The notes beneath the pieces were generated by a model. The model saw only the letters and a program-made list of their open reading frames with translations, searched no databases and had not been told where the DNA came from. The translations under genes were made by a program, and so were the position numbers. A stretch of 64,000 bases of DNA from Unio delphinus (lineage: Eukaryota; Mollusca; Bivalvia; Unionida; Unionidae): positions 5,006,501 through 5,070,500 of the forward strand of contig JAQISU010000123.1 of the NCBI GenBank assembly GCA_029339505.1, in the 5' to 3' direction. Below, one piece after another: positions 38,301 to 44,344 of the stretch (within the stretch, counting starts at the first letter, position 1; every line of letters begins with the position of its first letter).

Positions 38301-41300
38301 GTCATCTAAGTCACCTTGTATGCTGTACAGATATGCAAGCTGTACCAGAACCAACATTCCCTCTGAGCGAATGGTAGATGGGCGCGCAGTGCTGGACGCA
38401 CTACATAAGCATTATGTAATTGTTATTACCTTACAGTCGGCACCATCCGGCACCGGGCGTCCATCCGGCAATGACCGTTCAGCCCATATGGCACCGGTCA
38501 TCCAGCAGACCTTCCAGCCGGCACTAACCGGCACCGGGCGATCCGGCAATGACCGTTCAGCCCATATGGCACCGGTCGTCCAGCCAAGCTTTCAGCCGAC
38601 ACTTGCCGGCACTGATCGTTCATCCGGCTCCGGCCGTCCAGCCCAACAGGCACCGGTCGTCCAACCGTATGGAGATTTTAGTCTTATACCAGTCCATCCG
38701 ACTATACCGCTGTACCAGCACAGGGACTTTTATCATACCGCAATCCGCACAAATCGGATTGACGAAGATTCTAATGATGTTTCCGTCTGTCAATCCGTAC
38801 TACCGGTTACATATCACTACCATGACACAGATAGTTGGCGAGGAATCTCTCGATCCAACCCGACCATTCGAGCGGTCGGTGCCGGTCATAGCCGGCCCGT
38901 CGCAGTCATTCAGGCCAAACATATGCCAATCAATTCATTCGGCATTGCCGGCCGTCCATAGGCTAACAGCTCATCCACAAGGGAGAGTGAATGCCTTTAT
39001 CAGAGATGATGGAATCGAGTCATCTATGCCACCTGGTATGCATTACCCCGATATGGATGCTTTACCAGAGCAAGATTATGTACATAGTGAGTGCGATGAG
39101 TCGCAGGCAAATCAGCGGTATGCAGATCCAACTATGGAACGGACTGAGTTCAGCTTCAAAGCCGCAGTGGAGGAAATTTATAGGGTGTTGGCCCCTTCAG
39201 AATGCCCTCCACCTCCTGCTGCCATTACCGACTATAAGGTTAGAGCGTCGGTCGATCTGGATGAGGGGGAAGAGACTCTATCCTTCCGCCTCCTTCCCCA
39301 GTCGACAAAATTAAGGAAATTAATGACCGTCTGTCGACACGTATAGGGGATCCAGGAATTGCTAAGGTTTTTCTTTTCTGAAAGCCAAGTACCAGCGTCG
39401 TTTTCAGGTCGATGGTACAAAACTCACTCCGGTGCGTTCAGTACTGAGGTCCCGGCTCTGGATAAAAATATCGCAGCAGTCCATATGTCTGCTCCATTGT
39501 CTTATAAAGTGGACTAAACGGTGTTCAATGCCAAGTCCAAGCTGGTTCGAAATGTAGTCGCTACATCTTCACTGTTAGATCTAGCCTCCCTAGCCATTTT
39601 CAGGATCGCTGATAAATCTGGCAATGAACATGCTTGGGATTCGACGGCCCGGTTAACTAGGGTTCTTAACAGGGCAGCTCACCATTCCATGGCCAATGCG
39701 CTGACTGCTTCTGCCAACCTAGACCTGATACGTCGTGACGCATGTCTGAAGGGCACGTCGCTTAAACCCCATCATATGCTGGCTAGATATGACCGACGCA
39801 CATTTCACGTCCCTATCCCACGAGTTGCGGACATTCTCCGTTGTGCTTGTCGGGACTAGGCTTATCAGTTCCATGTCATACCTTTTGGCCTAAATTTAAG
39901 CCCTTGGGCTAGTACCAAGGTTATGGATTACGTCGTCACCCTGTTCCGCTCGACTTCATCTATTGCGTCGGCAGTATATTTGGACGACATCCTCCAGTAA
40001 CATCTGTCAAGTTCTACTCTGCTCAAAGGCAGAAACGATCTTATATCACTTTACGTCATATAGGATTTCTCGTGAACTGGATAAAGTCTGATCTCTGTCC
40101 AGTCCGGATTTTGGTACATCTGGGTGTGGAGTTTCTCCCGATCTGAATCTGGTAAGGCTTCTTCGAGTTTGCGATCATCCAGATAATTGCACTCGTAGAG
40201 TCCGTTTCCGACAGGATGCGCATTTTAGCGAGAGAGTTGCAGATCCTCGGATTATTCAATGCGGCAGCAGACTTGATCCCTCTCAGCCATCCTTTTAGGC
40301 GCCCTTTACAAAGGACTTTGCTAGCGTAATTGCGCCATTTTCAAGTCCCTTCGATCCCAGAAAACAGTCATGCTCACGCCAGAGATACGATCATTCTTGA
40401 GTCAATGGCACAACCCCTGTAGGCTGTCCACAGGGATTACTCTGGAGATACCCCAAGGGGATAACGGTATGTTCCGCCACTAATACCTACGGTTGGGGTG
40501 CCCACCTGTTGCCGGACTTAGATACTGTCAGCGGCACGTGGGTGCCAGGGGCGAGCCCTTTCCACATCAACCTTTCAGAAATAACGGCTGTCATCAATGC
40601 CTTTCATTTCGGGCAGGATCAACTCTTATTACAAACTGCCCTCATTATGTCAGACAACATTGTGGTGGTGCCTTGCCTCAAAACAAGGGGACACCAATCA
40701 CCAGACCTGTGCAATCTGAACTGGCAGTTTCTACATTGGTTCGACAATCTCCACCTCAATGTACAATTCAGACACACAGAATGGTCACTCCATCAATCGG
40801 ACTTTCTTCCAATCGACACACTTTGGAGACGTCCGATGATTGATCTTTTGCAACAAGGTGGAATAGCAAATTCTCCACCTTTCATCTCACAGGTTCCAGA
40901 CCCAGAAGCTTGGGTCGTGGATGCTCGATCAATCACCTGGGAAGGGTTGTGGTCATTCTCCTACCCTCCCACGGTCTTGGTACTGGAATTAATCCAGAAG
41001 TTAAGGGGTCAGAATTGTCAGATGGTTCTGATTACCCTTCTCAGATGGAACAACTACTGGGTCTCCGATCTACTCAATCTAGGCGATAGATCTACCCAGG
41101 AAGATTACAGTCAGCACAAGTATTCACAAGCAACCGCGGCCAGGGGTGTTCCACCCCTGTCCGGACCGTCTTTTTGTTCAAGCTTGGCTCTTGTCCAGAC
41201 AGCCTTGCAAGACAAACAATTTAAATCTTTGATTGCGGAGAGAATCTCGAGAGCAAGAAGGCCCTCTACTCTGAAGGTTTACGAGGGCAAGTGGCATGTT

Positions 41301-42927
41301 TTCAGAGACTGGTACCATATCATTCACATTGTTCCTCTGAGTGTCACAATCCCTCAACTGGCCAACTTTTCTCTGGCTTTTCAAGGAGAAACATCTGGCT
41401 CCAGTTATTCTCAAATGTTACCGCTCCATGATATCAGACACATTCCGCCATTCTGGTACATGTGCTATCAGCCATGACAAAGATTTGTCAGATCTTTTAG
41501 ACATTTAAAAAAAAAAAAAAAAAAAATTCAATCGACTTATATCCCTCACCCTGTTTCCAAATGGAATCTGTCCTGGGTTTTAACATGACTCAATTCAGAC
41601 AGTATTGAGTCTTTAACCCACGATTAGTTAAAGCTACTATCATACAAATTGGGTTTCTTGATAGCCTTAGCTTCAGCATGCAGGGTGAGTGAGTTACATG
41701 TCCTTTCTAGTGACCCGAACTCTCTTCCGTTCCGATCAGAGGGTTTGATGGTCCTCTTGACGCAGCCAGGCTTCGTAGTCCAAAATAGATTGCCATACAT
41801 TGGCGATCAACGAGTCATCATTAGCTCGCTTTCTTTATAGATAAGTCAGGATCAACAGCCATGTAAGATCCTGTTTGGGCACTCTAGCACCATTTCAATG
41901 CATAGAGGTGAGTCAGGTCACATACAAGCACCTCTTTTTTCTGGTGATAGCTGGGATATGAGACATCACCATTCAAGCCCTTGCTTCATGGCTGTAGTGG
42001 GTTATACGCTCGGCGTACTCTGAGAATTCGCAAATCAGTCACCTTATAGAAGCTGTTGGCTGACATGCAGAGTCAACCTTCTACAGTTTTATCTTCAAGT
42101 TTGTACTCGCAGAGGCAAACATTGATTCTAGTAGGTCCGGTGTTGGGCAGCCCAGACGCCCACCAGACTCATGTACAACAATCAGCACAGCCTATTAGCT
42201 TCGCTGGATTCGCCAGATAAATTTTCGTAGGTAAGAAGATTTCAATATCTATCTTCTTAACCGCATAAAAGGGTCACATATCACGTGACCCTGGGCTGTG
42301 TTGCTGATTGAAAATTAGGAGACCGGGTTATTATTCACATGGAGAATCCAACCATCATTCCCTAGAGGATACCCGTGTGGAGGTCGGATGCTCCGCATTC
42401 CCTCCTCCTATTACTTATTCTCCTAAAGTAATGTGATTGGGGAACATATTCAAAGGAGAAAGCAAATTTTGTAGTAAATTATGTTTCTCCGAGAATACTT
42501 ACCCAATCACATTACTAAGAAACCCTCCCAACCACCCCGCCATGCGAGCATCCTCGTGTTTTATATATCGCTCAGCTTAAAAACTAAAGAAGCGACACCT
42601 AACGGGCGGCAAGGGGAGGTAATGGGCAAGAGTTATTGCCCTTTGTCTATATGACATAGACATTAAAGACGAATTTTCGTCTTTTGGTAGGGCTGGATTC
42701 GCGAGGTAGCAGGCTAATATCCCTAAAGTAATGTGATTGGGTAAGTATTCTCGGAGAAACATAATTTACTACAAAATTTGCTTTCTAAAGTGAGGGACTG
42801 TTGTTCACTTTTCCATTTTCTTTTGCAGGGTTACAGCATGCATCATACACTGGATAAGTGGTCAGCGCTGGACTTCTCAAGTCATTGGGTGGCTTTAGGA
42901 ACATACATCTTCCATTTGTTGATATGA
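2673..42927 (+). CDS. PORCN: Porcupine-like protein-serine O-palmitoleoyltransferase (nine 3' exons)
   Basis: Nine exons (2673-2860, 14167-14273, 16910-17035, 20354-20454, 22102-22178, 25522-25585, 26845-26927, 29016-29120, 42829-42927) splice with GT-AG junctions and matching phases into about 315 residues ending in TGA. PORCN is an ER multipass MBOAT enzyme that transfers palmitoleate to a conserved Wnt serine, which is required for Wnt secretion. The product contains family hallmarks: FGPWISFH in the first exon, [17 protein letters not shown] with the conserved Asn, SSMLHG with the presumed catalytic His, then FHLAYLG and a C-terminal [16 protein letters not shown]. The spliced length fits the C-terminal two thirds of the roughly 460-residue vertebrate protein. 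About 150 N-terminal residues are missing and probably lie upstream. No frameshift or stop breaks these exons, so the gene appears functional despite very large repeat-filled introns. Confidence 0.93.
2861..3756. other. PORCN intron, no feature seen
   Basis: Unique-looking AT-rich intron sequence between the first recognised exon and the 27-bp minisatellite. No conserved coding segment was seen. Confidence 0.5.
3757..4138. repeat. 27-bp minisatellite, about 14 copies
   Basis: The unit contains tcttttaacc, then a/t-atcat, then aaacagtcctg, repeated head to tail with mainly a ccaatcat/cctatcat alternation. Because 27 is divisible by three, long open frames arise on both strands with 9-residue periodicity. 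These are composition artefacts, not proteins. Confidence 0.95.
4139..4900. other. PORCN intron, no feature seen
   Basis: AT-rich intronic sequence without a recognisable gene or repeat. Confidence 0.45.
4901..5248 (+). mobile_element. tRNA-derived SINE (family A) with 15-bp target duplication
   Basis: The 5' part is tRNA-like: an A-box-like tggcctagtgg near 4927 and a B-box-like gagttcgaac near 4970. A conserved body (tggcctggtgtcaggataatg) and an (acaa)n tail follow. The 15-base sequence tctttaaacccatac flanks it exactly at 4901-4915 and 5234-5248, the target-site duplication expected of LINE-mediated insertion. Related copies lie at 22429, 23357 and 43738. It is a retroposon and not a functional tRNA gene. 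Confidence 0.9.
5249..5531. other. AT-rich spacer before the 30-bp array
   Basis: No gene seen. A short stretch near 5395-5465 (cactccctcactgttagacc and onward) resembles decayed dispersed-repeat sequence. Confidence 0.35.
5532..13434. repeat. Giant 30-bp minisatellite, about 263 copies
   Basis: A 7.9-kb head-to-tail array of a 30-base unit (core taaaaggaatattgta, then c/g, then tagattataaaaa). Variants include gtacttgatt, aaacaaaagg, aaatataagg, aaagaaaagg, attgtgaaaa with a 27-base shortened unit (aatatattctag), and an insertion aatacatgta. The variants recur in the same order in blocks, so the array has higher-order structure. It lies in the PORCN intron between 2860 and 14167. The 546-codon minus-strand open frame within it (7481-9121) is a by-product of a unit length divisible by three. 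Confidence 0.98.
13435..14166. other. End of PORCN intron
   Basis: Unique AT-rich sequence between the minisatellite and the next exon, ending in a usable acceptor (ctgactttatatttcag). No other feature seen. Confidence 0.5.
14167..14273 (+). CDS. PORCN: PORCN exon: hydrophobic transmembrane segment
   Basis: Enters in phase 0 after tttcag and ends two bases into a codon before gtaagt. It encodes [18 protein letters not shown] followed by a hydrophobic run, the membrane segment that follows the RPL motif in vertebrate PORCN. Confidence 0.88.
14274..15348. other. PORCN intron with short decayed tandem repeats
   Basis: A loose repetition of gattgttaatttttaaa-like sequence lies at about 14320-14430. 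The open frame at 15011-15337 is a Phe/Ile-rich low-complexity frame with no recognisable domain, and I do not call it a gene. Confidence 0.4.
15349..16385. repeat. 53-bp minisatellite, about 19-20 copies
   Basis: The unit runs ttctctgactcttacatggg, then tacaattcaattcatattct, then ttccacataatag. Variants include tctattactc and tacatcgg. The spacing of ctctgac is exactly 53 after the first, 50-base unit. It lies in the PORCN intron before exon 16910. Confidence 0.95.
16626..16690. repeat. (AT)n microsatellite
   Basis: About 30 uninterrupted AT dinucleotides. Confidence 0.97.
16910..17035 (+). CDS. PORCN: PORCN exon: [17 protein letters not shown]
   Basis: The acceptor is atatttcag and the donor TG|gtaag. 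It encodes the segment aligned to the vertebrate 'WLRAYESAVSFHFSNYF' region, then a membrane segment and an acidic loop. Both junctions are phase 2, matching the neighbouring exons. Confidence 0.9.
17036..18030. other. PORCN intron, no gene seen
   Basis: Short open frames at 17108-17400 overlap on both strands and show no family signature. The rest is AT-rich. Confidence 0.4.
18035..18450 (+). pseudogene. Decayed pogo/Tigger-type transposase fragment (DDE core)
   Basis: On the + strand the sequence reads [12 protein letters not shown] near 18150, matching the N(M/L)DE(T)PVxFD motif around the first catalytic Asp of pogo-type DDE transposases. [13 protein letters not shown] and [12 protein letters not shown] follow. 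After a frameshift near 18350 comes [18 protein letters not shown], another family hallmark. An in-frame stop and at least one frameshift make it non-functional. N-terminal DNA-binding domains are not visible. The sequence differs from the relic at 18986, so two lineages are present side by side. Confidence 0.75.
18780..18960. repeat. Diverged direct duplication of about 95 bp
   Basis: A segment beginning taatcatttatg and containing acaattagttgatt is followed by a second, diverged copy (taatcatttatgctgg ... acaattagtttatt). It immediately precedes the transposase relic and may belong to that element's 5' region. Confidence 0.5.
18986..19985 (+). pseudogene. Tigger/pogo-type transposase pseudogene (CENP-B-like HTH plus DDE)
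   Basis: The start [20 protein letters not shown] leads into an HTH of the CENP-B type ([16 protein letters not shown]). A frameshift near 19110 precedes a second DNA-binding domain ([11 protein letters not shown] ... [20 protein letters not shown]). The DDE core follows: [18 protein letters not shown] with the first Asp, a stop at 19569, [23 protein letters not shown], another stop, and [10 protein letters not shown] with the second Asp near 19812. The sequence then decays. Several stops and frameshifts show that it is dead. Terminal inverted repeats were not identified. Confidence 0.88.
19986..20353. other. PORCN intron, no feature seen
   Basis: AT-rich intron ending in a usable acceptor (tatattttcttag). 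Confidence 0.4.
20354..20454 (+). CDS. PORCN: PORCN exon with [17 protein letters not shown]
   Basis: Completes a Trp codon across the junction and encodes the most conserved block of the MBOAT core, including the Asn of WNLPM that is invariant in PORCN. It ends one base into a Tyr codon before gtaagt. Confidence 0.95.
20943..21430. repeat. Decayed tandem repeat, unit about 26 bp
   Basis: Iterations of a pattern like ggataaaattatagacaatttagca with many substitutions and indels, roughly 18 copies. It is older and more diverged than the other arrays in this gene. Confidence 0.85.
21903..22000 (+). mobile_element. SINE family B, 3' fragment
   Basis: The segment gatcggtggttcttccttgg through cctccaccagatatgctggctgccacttatagcctatt resembles the 3' half of the elements at 49988 and 55423 (gtggttctttcc ... 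cttcctccacca ... ctggctgccatgtatagcctat). The tRNA-like head is missing. Confidence 0.7.
22102..22178 (+). CDS. PORCN: PORCN exon ending at the catalytic His
   Basis: Encodes [20 protein letters not shown] then ASSMLH. The final His codon is the last codon of the exon (CAC|gtaag) and corresponds to the histidine regarded as catalytic in PORCN and other MBOATs. Confidence 0.93.
22418..22754 (+). mobile_element. tRNA-derived SINE (family A)
   Basis: Body 22429-22743 with a tRNA-like head (tggccttgtgtggttagagc, then ggttagaacc), the family body (ggcctggtatcaagataatg) and an (AC)n tail. It is flanked by an 11-base duplication ggtcctgtatg at 22418-22428 and 22744-22754. Confidence 0.88.
23048..23146. 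repeat. Tandem duplication of 48 bp
   Basis: Two near-identical adjacent copies of ggacctggtaccattgtaaa through aataatttccatct, differing by one base early in the unit. The similarity implies a recent duplication. Confidence 0.9.
23357..23695 (+). mobile_element. tRNA-derived SINE (family A)
   Basis: Has the head ctctggtggcctagtggtta and a near-perfect B box gggttcgatcc. The body has a small deletion relative to the 4916 copy (the caggataatgtg segment is missing), and the tail is (CA)n. A target duplication was not resolved. Confidence 0.88.
23696..25521. other. PORCN intron, no gene seen
   Basis: AT-rich, with a G-run near 23846-23855 and a C-run near 24416. Small open frames at 23932-24135 and 24673-24870 show no family features. 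Confidence 0.4.
25522..25585 (+). CDS. PORCN: PORCN exon: [21 protein letters not shown]
   Basis: Begins with the Gly that follows the catalytic His and encodes a hydrophobic membrane helix. The donor is ATG|gtaag (phase 1). Confidence 0.92.
25586..26844. other. PORCN intron, no gene seen
   Basis: AT-rich with T-runs and a short imperfect ATT tract near 26220-26250. No feature recognised. Confidence 0.4.
26845..26927 (+). CDS. PORCN: PORCN exon: Cys-containing loop
   Basis: Encodes [20 protein letters not shown] then DCYHEYKH. This matches the basic, Cys-containing loop of vertebrate PORCN between the helix after the catalytic His and the next membrane segment. Ends in phase 0 before gtaagt. 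Confidence 0.88.
26928..29015. other. PORCN intron, no confirmed gene
   Basis: AT-rich. A segment after ctag at 28101 stays open for about 22 codons in PORCN phase before a stop, but it has no family similarity and is not called. Confidence 0.4.
29016..29120 (+). CDS. PORCN: PORCN exon with [11 protein letters not shown]
   Basis: Phase 0 at both ends (ttcag|AAT ... TCA|gtaagt). It encodes a membrane helix with the family motif FHLAYLG and an acidic Ser/Glu loop. Confidence 0.93.
29121..29671. other. PORCN intron start, no feature seen
   Basis: AT-rich sequence with no convincing feature. Confidence 0.4.
29672..29737. repeat. (AT)n microsatellite
   Basis: About 32 AT dinucleotides. Confidence 0.96.
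31125..31390. repeat. Two adjacent tandem repeats
   Basis: From 31125 to about 31300 a unit of roughly 35 bp (ggtgacgttgaagagaattc, then cggggaaatttc) repeats with variation. From about 31305 to 31375 a 24-bp unit (gaagaggaaacggaagtaga, then gata) repeats about three times. Confidence 0.85.
32040..32280. repeat. Irregular 'ctccggacac' repeats
   Basis: The motif (c/g)ctccggacac recurs about six times at uneven spacing with diverged connecting sequence. No coding frame. Confidence 0.55.
32881..33667. other. PORCN intron, no feature seen
   Basis: AT-rich unique sequence with no gene signal. Confidence 0.4.
33668..34143. repeat. 51-bp minisatellite with a 23-bp sub-unit
   Basis: Copies of a 51-bp unit (ggatatagcaaaagttacaa, then tctgccatgg, then atatatcaatagcataagaat) are interspersed with runs of a 23-bp shortened unit (ggatatagcaatagcataag, then aat). 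The short unit looks like a deletion of the middle of the long one that then amplified. Confidence 0.92.
34144..34880. other. PORCN intron, no feature seen
   Basis: AT-rich sequence without a recognised feature. Confidence 0.4.
34881..35470. repeat. Diverged direct repeats of about 190 bp with embedded (CA)n(TA)n
   Basis: Three diverged segments each contain a pattern like aaatgaaaatgatgcc ... atatggccaccat (near 35050, 35205 and 35400). A microsatellite (ca)n(ta)n occupies about 35278-35332. The open frames here follow the repeat and are not coding. Confidence 0.5.
35658..35841 (+). repeat. Left inverted terminal repeat of the DIRS-like element
   Basis: Starts tttctcctttgaatacgttc. From 35676 on it is complementary to 42578-42741 with only a few differences, such as a short change in the tttcctgtctatg region. 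Confidence 0.9.
36105..37035 (+). repeat. Tandem units of about 120-180 bp with acceptor-like motifs
   Basis: About six diverged units begin ctccgtta(gtta/ataa)cggttatgg, continue gcgtgctgaatt and gtgctttgtttatc, and most end in a pyrimidine-rich stretch plus cgtttcagtagacttcg. They fill the element's 5' untranslated region. Two blocks (about 36480-36665 and 36780-36960) are nearly identical. Each full unit ends with a sequence that looks like a splice acceptor in the sense direction of PORCN. Confidence 0.85.
37057..39858 (+). pseudogene. DIRS-like gag region, frameshifted
   Basis: An ORF1/gag-type region is readable in pieces: open frames 37368-38273, 38549-39346 and 39521-39859. The last two carry the gag-like block [20 protein letters not shown], then [20 protein letters not shown] in another frame, and [20 protein letters not shown]. 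The first part is a Pro/Thr/Ser-rich tandem repeat and not a folded domain. A segment near 37866-38180 is duplicated about 904 bp downstream ([14 protein letters not shown] versus [14 protein letters not shown]). At least three frame changes and several stops show that it is not functional. Confidence 0.75.
37295..37830 (+). repeat. GC-rich tandem repeat inside the gag region
   Basis: Units of about 66-90 bp built from cggcaccggtcgtccagccg, accttccagccggcatcaac and ggcaacgaccgttcagccca are repeated about seven times. A further run lies near 38435-38660. Long open frames appear in several frames on both strands because the array is GC-rich and stop-poor. Only the + strand is in the element's coding direction. 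Confidence 0.9.
39785..40900 (+). pseudogene. DIRS-like reverse transcriptase and RNase H relic
   Basis: RT hallmarks: [20 protein letters not shown] aligned to the DIRS motif-A region, a stop, [20 protein letters not shown], and AVYLDDI with the catalytic Asp pair near 39976-39990. [20 protein letters not shown] follows in another frame. The RNase H domain begins around [13 protein letters not shown] near 40487. The usual N-terminal part of RT before motif A is missing, since the gag-like C-terminus runs directly into motif A, indicating a deletion of a few hundred bases. Stops lie at 39857 and 40000. Not functional. Confidence 0.85.
40900..42150 (+). pseudogene. DIRS-like tyrosine recombinase relic
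   Basis: The open frame 40509-41477 continues from RNase H into the recombinase N-terminal region: [20 protein letters not shown] then WHVFRDWYH, typical of DIRS recombinases. A poly-A run at about 41507-41526 and a stop interrupt it. [20 protein letters not shown] at 41649 contains the presumed first catalytic Arg. The C-terminal His/Arg/Tyr residues are not clearly readable. This domain distinguishes the element from LTR retrotransposons, which use a DDE integrase. Confidence 0.85.
42422..42786 (+). repeat. Internal complementary region plus right inverted repeat of the DIRS-like element
   Basis: 42422-42461 is the reverse complement of the left end 35658-35697. 42462-42515 is the reverse complement of the right end 42727-42786. 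Together they equal the complement of a right-to-left circle junction. 42578-42741 is the right inverted repeat. The whole segment can fold back on itself. Confidence 0.88.
42829..42927 (+). CDS. PORCN: PORCN terminal coding exon
   Basis: The acceptor ttccattttcttttgcag precedes [20 protein letters not shown] and [12 protein letters not shown], ending in TGA at 42925-42927. It matches the conserved C-terminus of PORCN (HKWSEL..HWV...). It lies 42 bp downstream of the DIRS-like element, and the polypyrimidine tract is intact. Confidence 0.95.
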   Translation, partial: GYSMHHTLDKWSALDFSSHWVALGTYIFHLLI

Positions 42928-43737
42928 TTGATGAACCTCATGGTCATTCATCTCTATGTACCTTAGTCCTGATTCTTTTTTTTCTTTATTATATTTTCAG
43001 ATTTTCATCAGAATGTGTACCTTATTGGTACAGACCCTAAAACAGGTAATGTTACCAGATCTGCATTTTGTTTGCAGTTCGTTTACATTCATTCTGCATT
43101 TCATTTGTGTGCCATTCACATCTATTCACATCTGCAGTTCAGCTAACATCTTGTTACTTTTCATTTACAGTCTTAAATGCATTCAGATTTTGTATTTATT
43201 ACTTCATTTCATCATTTCCTTTCATTTTTCTTCCTTTGGAGTGCATTTGCCAAATTTAAGAATTCCATTTGTAATAGTATTGCATGGAGAGAACTATTGC
43301 TTATTTATTTTGGCTTTTCAAAGTGTTTTAATGAAATAGAAAATGCATAAAATTCAAAAGACAGCACAGCATTTACAATATAAAAAGATAGTCTTCACCC
43401 CTCATGAACAGCTCTTCTGACCAGCGGCCATCCACTCTTTATGAGCAGAATCCTTTGGCACTGACGAGTTTGTGTTAAAAAATACCCCTCAAGAAAGGCC
43501 ATCCCTCTAATGCAACTAGCGGCCAACATAATAGTGCACATTTCTAATGCAACAAGTGGCCACATTTTATTATTAATATATTTACAGAAACAATATTTAA
43601 TATATCTAATTATGTTGAGGTAATTAATCTGATTTCCTGATGTCTGTTTCTGAATGTAAGGTTTTTGTTACTCAAAGAAGCATTGGCTAAAGACTACCAA
43701 AGTACATATACCTTTAAGGTTATTATAATTTCATACA
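42928..43737. other. PORCN 3' flank / probable 3' UTR
   Basis: No conserved coding sequence. The first canonical AATAAA I find downstream is at 44491-44496, with others at 44625 and 45056. The transcript end cannot be fixed from sequence alone. Confidence 0.4.
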
Positions 43738-44017
43738 GGAGGTCATGGGTTTGATCCCCAGGTGTGTCATACCAAAGACTTATACAAATGAAACTAACAG
43801 CTGCCTCGCTTGGCACTCAGCATTAAGAGGTTAGTGTTTGGACTGGTTGGCCTGGTGTCAGGATAATGTGACTGATTTGGACATCATGCTACATGTCTGA
43901 AACATAAGGCCCCAGTGCTAGATATCACTATAAACTGCCATACTGCAGACGTCATAGTGATAAGACTAAAAAAATTGTTAAAGCTATGTTAAAAATCCAA
44001 ATCACACACACACACAT
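43738..44017 (+). mobile_element. SINE family A, 5' truncated
   Basis: Starts at the B-box region (gtcatgggtttgatcccca) and continues through the family body (ggcctggtgtcaggataatg) to an (AC)n tail. The A-box head is absent. Confidence 0.85.
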
Positions 44018-44294
44018 TATTTCGTTAACACTGACATTTGCAGGAAATGGAGTCGGCAGTATTTTGATAAGAGTTTTAGGCTTAACACAGCATTTTTTTA
44101 TTTAATAGATGATTACAACTGGATCATAATTGTCAAGATCATAACCTGGTCATATAGAAATGGAGTCAGTAGTGTTTTGATAGAGTTTTGCGCTTCACAC
44201 AGCAGACTTTTAAACTTTTTTTAAATTGATGATTATGACCAATGTAATTGTCAAGATCATAACATTGTCAGATAAACTAACAAAAGGTCTTTTA

Positions 44295-44296
<2 letters not shown>

Positions 44297-44341
<45 letters not shown>
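44297..44341. repeat. (AC)n microsatellite
   Basis: About 22 AC dinucleotides. Confidence 0.96.

Positions 44342-44344
<3 letters not shown>

Larger units (their letters stand above)
35658..42786 (+). mobile_element. DIRS-like tyrosine-recombinase retrotransposon, coding-dead
   Basis: The element is bounded by inverted terminal repeats: 35676-35841 is the near-perfect complement of 42578-42741. Next to the right repeat, 42422-42515 is the reverse complement of the joined right and left ends, as expected for the internal complementary region of DIRS-1-type elements. Between them lie, in order, tandem repeats, a gag-like region, RT, RNase H and a tyrosine recombinase, all on the + strand and interrupted by stops and frameshifts. 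The termini share TTTCT (35658-35662, 42782-42786), and I see no target duplication, consistent with recombinase-mediated insertion. It lies in the last PORCN intron in sense orientation. Confidence 0.9.
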
